Shown here one piece after another: positions 46,901 to 54,141 of a stretch of 64,000 nucleotides of DNA. The first letter of the stretch is position 1. Every line of letters starts with the position of its first letter. Both the position numbers and the translations under genes were made by a program. The notes beneath the pieces are model-generated. The model ran no database searches. It was not told where the DNA came from and saw only the letters and a list, made by a program, of their open reading frames with translations. The stretch is from Amyelois transitella (taxonomy: Eukaryota; Arthropoda; Insecta; Lepidoptera; Pyralidae): positions 5,642,001 through 5,706,000 of the forward strand of contig NC_083527.1 in NCBI RefSeq assembly GCF_032362555.1, written 5' to 3'.

Positions 46901-49900
46901 TAACAAACTGCATCATGATGAATGATCCCGGGTTCGAACCCGGGACCTCCGGTGGCACGGACAAGCGTACTACCGCCGCGCCACAGAGGCCGTCAAATGT
47001 GTGTTACGTATTTAGGGGTTCCTTGGTCTAGTCTCAATGCCTGCTAGTTCTTCTTCTTCCTCCTGGTTTAAGTCCCGGTTGCGTCCTCACCACTCTGGAG
47101 AGGAGCCCGGGATATGCTTTTGACTATGGATCCGTGATTGGGATGAAGGGATTCCCACCTGACCACCGGTACATTTGCAGGGGAACCTAACCCGCATTGG
47201 ATCGATGGTTTCACATCCAGTTGACAATGTGCAGGTACAGGTTTCCTCACATGTTATTCCTCACTTTAAGAGCATCAGTTACTATTCAAACTAAAGTACA
47301 TAACTTCGAAAATAGCCATTGCGGGATTTGAACTTGTGTCTTTTATGCGCATCACGCATTTCAACTATTATTGGTTCGATCACCGACTTTCGTATGCGTG
47401 CTAGCTGTGTCTCGTTTTGATTGGACATTTTCATTGAATTTAAGATGGTTTGGTCATTTTGAGAGAATGGATGAAAACTGGTTTTTCTTCCTGGTGTTAA
47501 CATTATTGTCTCTCACAGCTTGTGATGTGCCTTTTTGACCATGATCCTGGAATGGATAAGTCAGGTTTATATATTACACGGAGCGTCTATCGTCGGATCT
47601 CCACTACCATTGCAGAGGAACCTAACCCGTATTTGAAAAGCTACACAAGATGAATTTGTCTTTCCCTTATTCGCCTTTCAAGACACGCTTATCAAATAAA
47701 AATCTGTCTTTGGTATACCTGTCCCACCCTCATTTCTATGGACCTATAACTTTGCAGACTGCTCAAAGCAGGCGCGAACCCCAACGCCACCTGTCGCCTG
47801 GACCTGGTATCAGCCTGCCACGTGGCCGCGCTCCATGTCAACGACACCCTGGCTCTGCTCCTCAAGTTCGGAGCGGAGAAGTACAGGCAGGACAGCATGG
47901 GGAGGACTCCATTGCATTTGGCGGCATGGGCTGGGAACGCTAAGCAGATGGCGATACTACTCGACTTCCCTGAGGGTAAGATCACACATACGTAATAACT
48001 TTCATCCCTCACGGTGGTAGACAGAACCAAAAATGCTCGTACAGTTTGATGGCTGACAGACGGAATCATCTATACTAATATTATAAAGCTGAAGAGTTTG
48101 TTTGTTTGTTTGAACACGCTAATCTCAGGAACTACTGGTTCGAATTGAAAAATTATTTTTGTGTTGAATAGACCATTTATCGAGGAAGGCTTTAGGCTAT
48201 AGAACATCATGCTGCAACTATGAGGAGCGAAGAAATAATGGAAATGGTTTCAATGATGCCCAAAATAACTATTCCACGCGGTCGAAATCGCGGGCACAGC
48301 TAGTGTGTTTATAAAAGATTGGAAAATAGTGAGGCAGAATCTAATCATTGATGGGTTTGAGCAATAGATCAGAGATCTATTCTATTGAAGGATTTCACTA
48401 GTAGATCTAAGAGGAATAGGGGTATCTTTGCTGAGCTTTTTCCCTTTAAGGAAAACGTCCACTGCAACAATATCTCATTACCGTCAACATAAAAAAAAAC
48501 ATCCTTTTCAACTATCTTTATTCAAAACTTGCAACAATCAAACCGATCTCTTATCAATATCATCAAATAATTGTAAAATCAAGTTCGCCTCATGACGACT
48601 ATGAGGTGGAACTCGGCGTCTGGCACCACCACGGCTTCAGTCTTCCTGGACACCAGCCTCAGCACCATCAGCTCGTCAGTTACATCCTGGAAAAAGGATA
48701 TATATATATATATATATTTTTTTTAATTACTCAAAAATGAACATAATCCAAGTATCAAGAGATCGTGGCAAGTGGAAAGATGTAGTCTCTGCCTACACCT
48801 CCGGGGAAAAGGCGTGATTTTTTGTATGTAGTATGTATATATAAAATAGAATAGGACCACTCCATCTCTTTCCCATGGATGTCGTAAAAGGCGACTAAGC
48901 TTACAAACTTTGGATTCTTTTTTAGGCGATGGGTTAGCAACCTGTCACTATTTGAATCTCAATTCTATCATTAAGCCAAATAGCTGAACGTGGCCATTCA
49001 GTCTTTTCAAGACTGTTTTCACTGTCTACCCCGCAAGGGATATAGATCATAAATAGAATTAACTCTAAACTTTTTTTCAACATATGACTGACTTGCGTTT
49101 AGAAAACTAGCTCCTGCTCGTAAGTATGTCCACGTGGTTAGTTTTTTCGCAAGATAATATTCTTTATCAGGGTCAAATCGACCTCTGTACTTAATTTCAT
49201 CAAAATCGGTTCAGTGGTTTAGACGTGAAAACGTAACAGACAGACAGACTTACATTGGCAATTATAATATTTAGTAAGGTAACACAGGTAAATGTTATCT
49301 GCCGACGATGAAATTTTCAAACCCTGGTCAATTTTACACAATATAATAATAACGTTTGCCGCATTTCACTCTTAGCTATGTTAGTATTTTCACGTTAACT
49401 GCAATTTCTTAGTGTAAAACTAAAGCTCCCCTTATTCCTGTGGGATCTCTTTGAGTCGCCACCGGCATTAAGTTCGTCTGCTTCTTAAATTAAAATGAAA
49501 AGATCTTAAGATAAGTTACAATTTCTTTTAGCGCATTGCTGGCGTGATGTGAAAGGTTTCTCATGTGGGTGGAGTAGGTGGCTGCTGTTAAACTGTCCAG
49601 GGTTGTGGTTTCAGGAAAACCTGGAATTGGAATTAACATATGCAACTATATACTGACAATGTAAGGTCAGGTTAAGAGTACCCGAAACCGCCGCCGAGCT
49701 TGCATGAAGAGTTATGAATGTGGATGAAGCGAAAGAAGAATGCAGAGTACGTGGCTCGGGAAAGAAGTAGTCTCTGCTTACCCCTCGGGGAAAAAGACGT
49801 GGTTTTATGTATGTGTGGATAAACATCGACGCTCTTGCAGTGAGGGAAAACATCATGAAATTATCAAGAAGGATGAGTTATCATGATCAAATATGGGTTA

Positions 49901-52900
49901 GGTCGTTAAGTTATAAAGTATCTAAAGATGCGGATGTGTCGTGTGGTTCCCGGCACCATTAAAAAAAAGAATAGGACCACACACAATAAGTAAATATACA
50001 AGGGACAAATTACACAGATTAAGTCAGCCTCCAAGTAAGTTCGAGACTTGTGTTGCGAGATACTAACTCAACGATACTATATTTCATAATAAATAAATAT
50101 ATAGATATATATCATCATATACCTAAGGCCAATAAAAAAAAGTTCTTTTCTCATCATGCCCTGGCCGGGATTCGAACCCGGGACCTCCGGTGTCACAGGC
50201 AAGCGTACTACCGCTGCGCCACAGAGTGCCGTCTATTAAACTAAATCATCAAGTATACCTTCCATGTTGACGATGATAGTTCCAACAACGTTACCATTTT
50301 CATTGATTCTCTGCATTGTGGCTGTGGCGCCAATACCCTGGAATAAAGGAGCATCTTCAATTTAGCTGTTCCAGGTTTTTCTTTAACCAGAGAAGCTGAC
50401 ACACCTTCCTCCTAGCTTTAGTCCCAGTTTCCTCGCCACTCTGGAAAGGAGGGGTATGCTTTCGACCATAGATTTGACGGCCTCTGTGGCGCAGCGGTAG
50501 TACGCTTGTCTGTGACACCGGAGGTCGCGGGTTCGAATCCCGGTCATGGCATGATGAGAAAAGAACTTTTTCTGATTTGCCTGGGTCTTGGATGTTTATC
50601 TATATAAGTATTTATTATGAAATATAGTATCGTTGAGTTAGTATCTCGTAACACAATTCCCGAACTTACTTCGAGGCTAACTCAATCTGTGTAATTTGTC
50701 CCGTATATAAGTATTTATTATTGTTATTCTAGGTGAGTCAGGTTTTTATACGAAGTGATTCCAATCTCATCTCCGCAACCTTTGTAGGAGAACCTGGCCC
50801 GTATCCAGAATTGTCTGAATGTGCAGATTTCCTCACGTTATTTTCCCTCACCGTTAGTATTCCAACTAATGTATATACCTAACTTAGAAAATAGTCATAA
50901 ACTTGATAAAGAATAAATCTTACCATATAGTTCTGAGCGATTTCCATGGTTCAAAAATAAGAAATTGCAATATTTACAATTTGTGAAATATGAAATAATA
51001 ACATTTAAAAACATTGATCTTCTTCAACATCTAGCAAGCTTCCTTTTTCTTCATCTTATTTGACAAGTGTCAGATGGTCAATAATAATTTTCAGGGCATA
51101 AAAATGCTCTCAGGTTTTATGGCGACGTCGTAAATACTCATTTGTCTTCGATCGTGTTCATGGCGTGATATGAAAATTAAATTGATTTTATATCTGCTCC
51201 GTTTGATATGCAATATTAATTGTAAAGTTTCACCCGAATCCGATCCGATTTTGCGTGATAGAGAAACGTACAAATTCACTTTCTGTTTTCAAAATTTGTC
51301 TATAATTCAAAATTTAAAACATAACTTAAATATAATTGTACCTAATATTATTTAAATAAAATTCAAAACATACATTAAGTATAATTATATATCTCATATT
51401 ATTTAATAAAAAAAAATTGTAGACTAAAAAGATTATTATTTAAATATTAGGGCGGGCCACCTGGATCATTTATGGGACATTTCAATATCCCTTAATAAAT
51501 TGTGCCGTGTGGTTCCCGGCACCATAACAAAAAAGAATAGGACCACTCCATCTCTTTTCCATGGATGTGGTAAAAGGCGACTAAGGGATAGGCTTACAAA
51601 CTTGGGATTCTTCTTTAGGCGATGGGCTAGCAACCTGTCACTATTTGAATCTCAATTCTATCATTAAGCCAAATAGCTGAACGTGGCCATTCAGTCTTTT
51701 CAAGATTGTTGGCTCTGTCTACCCCGCAAGGGGTCCATATCCCTGGACGTGACTATATGTATGTATGTATGTAATTGTCATATCTTTTGGTTTCACTCTG
51801 GACTCGGCATACTTCTTTCGCTTCTTCCACATTCATAACTCTCTTCATGCAAGATAGGCTCGACTTCATGTAATGAATGTACTAACTTTACATATATGTA
51901 TATGCCATTCAAAATACCTTCCCAAATAGAAAAAGATAAATCGTTGACATTTATTAGCCTTTATATCTAAGCTTTTCATACTGACGGTACGCATTGAAAG
52001 AGGATTTTTGGAAAGAACGCAAATAAACATTCATTCATTTATTACTAAGCACATTCTGTAGTATAGACAGCCTCAGAGGAGCTTTTACAGGATAAAGTAA
52101 AGATTACATAACAAAATGAAATATTTTCTTACATACATACAAAAAATCACGCCTCTCTCCTTTTAACCGAATATTGAGTGCTATGTAGTTACCGGCACCA
52201 TCCGTCTCGTTCCCATGGATGTCGTCAAAGGCGACTAAGAGATGGGCTTGGGCATTTAGGCGATGGGCTAGCAACCTGTGACTATTTTAATCTTAATTCT
52301 ATAATTTAGCCAAACAGCTGAACGTGTGCTATCAGTCTTTTCAAGGCTCTGTCTACCTCGCAAGGGATAAAGACTTGGTTATATGTATGTGTGGTTAATG
52401 GCACTTTAGAATAGGACCAATCCATATTTTTCCAATGGATGTCGTAAAAGGAGACTAAAAACCAGTAAATTTTCTTGGATTCTTTTTGATCGGTTGGAAA
52501 CCAGTGACTATTTGAATTACAACTCCATCTTGAAGCCATACCTAAACATGGCCTCTCTGCCTACCTTGAAAGGGATAAAACGTGTTTATATGTGTTTATT
52601 GTGCTTGTATGTGTGTAAACTTTCCCTACCAGATTGACTGATTTGACGGCCTATGTGGCGCAGCGGTAATACGCTTGTCTGTGACACCGGAGGTCCCGGG
52701 TTCGAATCCCGATCAGGGCATGATGAGAAACGAACTTTCTCTAACTGGTCTAGGTCTTGGATGTTTATCTATCTAAGTATTTATTATAAAATATATTATT
52801 ATGGTTAACTTAATATGATATACCTGTGTTTCAAATTGTAAAGAGTGATAATTGTAATAGGTGTAAACCGTTTTTGTCACAATAAATAAATAAATAAATA

Positions 52901-53199
52901 AATAAATAAAATAAATTATCGTTGTGTTAGTATCTCGTAACACAAGTTTCGAACTTACTCCGAGGCTAACTCAATCTGTATAATTTGTCACGTTATTTTT
53001 ATTTATTTATTATTTACCAGATATGTACGACCGAGTTGGCGACGAGTTTTCTTCAGACGTGGAAGCAGACGTGAGGAAACTGTGCGAGAAGACCAGGACC
53101 TTGGCCAACGTGAGGTGTGACCTTGGGGAAGTCAAACCCATCCTGCCCAGCACTTGGAAGGACAACATCGACCATAACTGCCGGGATATTAAGTGCAGC
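40927..53199 (+). CDS. Ankyrin-repeat protein, 5 exons, 3' end not in view
   Basis: Exons are 40927-40948, 45282-45405, 46364-46567, 47758-47975 and 53021-53199. Phases fit at every junction and give 249 codons with an open end (phase 0). The first exon (MEMATLK) is supported only by its ATG, phase and donor. Residues ~100-190 hold ankyrin-type repeats: LLEAIETHDVEEVERLLKAG, SACHVAALHVNDTLALLLKF and MGRTPLHLAAWAGNAKQMAI. The N-terminal 100 residues are low in structure, with a basic patch KRWRRSDRRLRRL. The last exon carries Cys/Asp-rich LCEKTRTLANVRCDLGEV and WKDNIDHNCRDIKCS. I do not recognise the family. Without splicing after 53199 it would stop four codons later, but the donor (AGC then gtaagg) is good, so more exons probably lie beyond the transposons to the right. 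Intron 4 contains roadblock paralogue C on the other strand. Confidence 0.75.
41873..42126 (-). repeat. SINE-A full-length copy
   Basis: From 'catacatacatataggcacg' to 'gccgggaaccacacggcact'. In intron 1 of the ankyrin gene. Confidence 0.9.
42411..42520 (-). repeat. SINE-A tail, locally duplicated
   Basis: 'acaatcacgtctatat' followed by the 'cttgcggggtagag' region occurs twice within 60 bp, then continues to 'ttttgaaaagactgaaacg'. Confidence 0.65.
42692..43015 (-). mobile_element. Helitron carrying an inserted LINE 3' end
   Basis: Opens CTAGCTTTTGCGCGGGGCTT after an A. The Helitron interior is split at 42766 by 175 bp of another repeat (42769-42940) and resumes with 'gtccgatctgtagtttctg'. 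Confidence 0.6.
42769..42940 (+). repeat. Retroposon 3' end with GAATTT tail (copy 1)
   Basis: 'ttaccgcttcttctgcactg' through 'atttgacgtcaaccaatgtt' and an AATAAAATGTTTGAATTTG tail. The same sequence is at 46746-46917 on minus. Probably a LINE 3' terminus; family unknown. Confidence 0.65.
43299..43391 (-). repeat. SINE-A 3' fragment
   Basis: (CATA)n to 'gattggccacgttcagctgt'. Confidence 0.8.
43392..44555. other. Intron sequence, nothing recognised
   Basis: AT-rich intron of the ankyrin gene. No exon or repeat could be supported on either strand. Confidence 0.4.
44560..44700 (-). repeat. SINE-A fragment, diverged
   Basis: 'cgcacacgtctcattttacg' to 'gttgctcgcccatcgtctaa'. Confidence 0.7.
44849..45109 (+). 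repeat. SINE-A full-length copy, diverged
   Basis: Head 'caccgtgtggttcccggcac' to tail tgtatgtatgtatt. Confidence 0.85.
45421..45671 (-). repeat. SINE-A copy with perfect 13-bp target duplication at a splice donor
   Basis: AAGAACCAAGTTA at 45408-45420 is repeated exactly at 45672-45684. The left copy overlaps the gtaag donor of ankyrin exon 2 (45406-45410), which stays intact. Some 50 bp of the SINE interior are missing. Confidence 0.9.
45757..46009 (-). repeat. SINE-A full-length copy, diverged
   Basis: (CATA)n then 'tttaatcacgtctatatacc' to 'ggaaaccacacggcac'. Intron 2 of the ankyrin gene. Confidence 0.85.
46600..46996 (-). repeat. SINE-B copy with nested insertion
   Basis: SINE-B body at 46600-46745 and tRNA-like head at 46918-46996 ('cccgggttcgaacccgggac'), separated by the retroposon end at 46746-46917. 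Confidence 0.8.
46746..46917 (-). repeat. Retroposon 3' end with GAATTT tail (copy 2)
   Basis: Reverse orientation of 42769-42940: the tail 'caaattcaaattcaaaattt' comes first, ending 'gaagaagcggtaacaaactg'. Confidence 0.65.
47047..47400 (-). repeat. SINE-C copy
   Basis: Same order as 38338-38770: 'tctggagaggagcccgggat', 'cattggatcgatggtttcac', 'ctcactttaagagcatcagt', with small deletions. A further SINE-C shard runs from 47480 to 47640. Confidence 0.75.
48069..48303 (+). mobile_element. Non-autonomous Helitron, complete (235 bp)
   Basis: A then TCTATACTAATATTATAAAG at the left; 'tcgcgggcacagCTAG' then T at the right. Interior as in the copy at 38794. Confidence 0.85.
48579..50947 (-). CDS. 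Roadblock/LC7 paralogue C, 4 exons, nested in ankyrin-gene intron
   Basis: Exons in order are 50947-50924, 50337-50259, 49620-49520 and 48686-48579. GT-AG junctions, phases 0, 1, 0, product 103 aa. LC7 blocks: ATMQRINENGNVVGTIIVNM, then TTLDSLTAATYSTHMRNLSH, SNALKEI, and VLRLVSRKTEAVVVPDAEF with HLIVVMRRT at the end. Exon lengths 79 and 101 are identical to the canonical roadblock gene, which rules out a retrocopy and points to DNA-level duplication. It keeps the dynein light-chain fold but shares few residues with the canonical copy. It lies antisense within the 5-kb fourth intron of the ankyrin gene, among many SINE copies. Confidence 0.85.
48761..48843 (+). mobile_element. RTE-like LINE 3' tip
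   Basis: 'agatcgtggcaagtggaaag' to the tail 'tttttgtatgtagtatgta', joined almost directly to a SINE-A copy. Confidence 0.75.
48848..49050 (+). repeat. SINE-A copy, ends clipped
   Basis: 'agaataggaccactccatct' to 'ccccgcaagggatatagatc'. The tail is missing. Confidence 0.8.
49660..49820 (+). mobile_element. RTE-like LINE 3' tip, diverged
   Basis: 'aggtcaggttaagagtaccc' to 'gacgtggttttatgtatgtg'. It sits 40 bp from exon 3 of paralogue C. Confidence 0.7.
49833..49910 (+). repeat. SINE-C shard
   Basis: 'gcagtgagggaaaacatcat' to 'aatatgggttaggtc'. Confidence 0.5.
49935..49982 (+). repeat. SINE-A head fragment
   Basis: 'gtcgtgtggttcccggcacc' then 'agaataggaccacac', stopping where SINE-B begins. 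Confidence 0.7.
49986..50236 (-). repeat. SINE-B full-length copy
   Basis: Tail 'acaagggacaaattacacag' on plus to the head 'cgctgcgccacagagtgccg'. It ends 20 bp from exon 2 of paralogue C. Confidence 0.85.
50404..50880 (-). repeat. SINE-C copy interrupted by SINE-B
   Basis: SINE-C sequence 50404-50470 breaks off at 'gaccatagatt' and resumes at 50736 with 'gtgagtcaggtttttatacg'. The gap holds SINE-B. Confidence 0.75.
50474..50735 (+). repeat. SINE-B full-length copy (nested)
   Basis: The tRNA-like head has an A box (GTGGCGCAGCGGTAGTACGC) and B box (GGGTTCGAATCCC). The body contains 'gttgagttagtatctcgtaa' and the end 'tttgtcccgtatat'. Best-preserved copy of the family here. Confidence 0.85.
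51503..51775 (+). repeat. SINE-A full-length copy
   Basis: Head 'gtgccgtgtggttcccggca' to tail tatgtatgtatgtatg, flanked by aattgt on both sides. Confidence 0.9.
51797..51876 (-). mobile_element. RTE-like LINE shard
   Basis: 'cttctttcgcttcttccaca' and 'cataactctcttcatgcaa' are the complement of the MKRVMNVDEAKEV coding region. Confidence 0.6.
52132..52595 (+). repeat. Two tandem, diverged SINE-A copies beside an RTE tail
   Basis: 52132-52165 is an RTE tail in reverse ('aaaaaatcacgcctctctcc'). 52180-52394 is one SINE-A and 52401-52595 a second, older one in the same direction. Confidence 0.7.
52643..53000 (+). repeat. SINE-B with an (AATA)n-tailed insertion, next to ankyrin exon 5
   Basis: tRNA-like head at 52643-52720 and body to 52804. 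About 110 bp of foreign sequence ends in (AATA)n (52885-52915), then SINE-B resumes and ends about 20 bp before the exon acceptor at 53020. Confidence 0.8.
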
Positions 53200-53275
53200 G
53201 TAAGGTTTTTTTGAACAAATAAAGGTATGCTTGTTCGTTAGTTTGTAAATGACTTAATGCACATAAAAATAAATA

Positions 53276-53467
53276 TGTGTGGTTCCCGGCATCAATACAA
53301 AAAAGAATAGGACCACTCCATCTCTTTCCCATGGATGTCGTAAAAGGCGGCTCAGGGATAGGCTAACAAACTTGGGATTCTTTTTTAGGCGATGGGCTAG
53401 CAACCTGTCACTATTTGAATATGAATACTATCATTAAGCCAAATACCTGAATGTGGTTATATGTATG
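53276..53467 (+). repeat. SINE-A copy with internal deletion
   Basis: 'gtgtggttcccggcatcaat' to 'gtggttatatgtatgtaa'. The segment before the tail is shortened. Confidence 0.8.
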
Positions 53468-53494
53468 TAAAAAGAAATATAACAAATTACAAAA

Positions 53495-53608
53495 CATACC
53501 TACATAGATATTATCACGTCTATATCCCTTGCGGACCAGACAGAGCGAACAGTCTTGAAAAGACTGATAGGCCACGTTCAGCTGTTTGGCCTAATGATAG
53601 AATTGAGT
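53495..53608 (-). repeat. SINE-A 3' fragment
   Basis: 'tatcacgtctatatcccttg' to 'gcctaatgatagaattgag'. Confidence 0.8.
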
Positions 53609-54141
53609 TTCTTTAAATACTCGTTTTTTTAAATACAAGTAAGCGTACGTGTATTAACTGAGTATTTATTTTTATATCTAATGGAAATTTGAACATTTAG
53701 GGGTTAACATATGATAGATAGATAGATAGATAAAAACGTTTATTCAGTTGCTACAGACACAAAATACAGAGTTAAACAAAACATTATAATAACACAGTTG
53801 AGATGCATTTGCGTGCTGCAGCAAGTAGAAAAGGTCATAACTCAGCGGAATTTTTGCACTAACTGAAGTGCAAAACGCTGATTTTCAGTTATCACCATTG
53901 AAGTGGGTGCGGGCGCTAAAGTGAAAGAAAGAAACAATAAAATAATAAATTTATGTGCAAAAGATTATGGGAATGTGTATGTATATAGATAGATAAACAG
54001 GAAAATACGAAAAATGTTAGTAAATTGTTATTAGTTGTAGATAATAATATAAAAAGTATACAGTATAAATATATGTATAGGTATATATACAAGTAAAAAT
54101 AAAAATGAGTTCACCACATAAAACCAGCCAGGCAACGAAAC

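Noticed and set aside
47650-47943. 97-codon plus-strand frame across ankyrin exon 4
   Set aside because: Different frame from the ankyrin peptide; it is a shadow of that exon plus intron.
52885-52915. (AATA)n run, together with (TA)n at 48700-48716 and (GATA)n at 53713-53733
   Set aside because: Considered as tandem arrays or regulatory repeats; each is a retroposon tail or simple microsatellite. No CRISPR-like spacing exists anywhere in the window.
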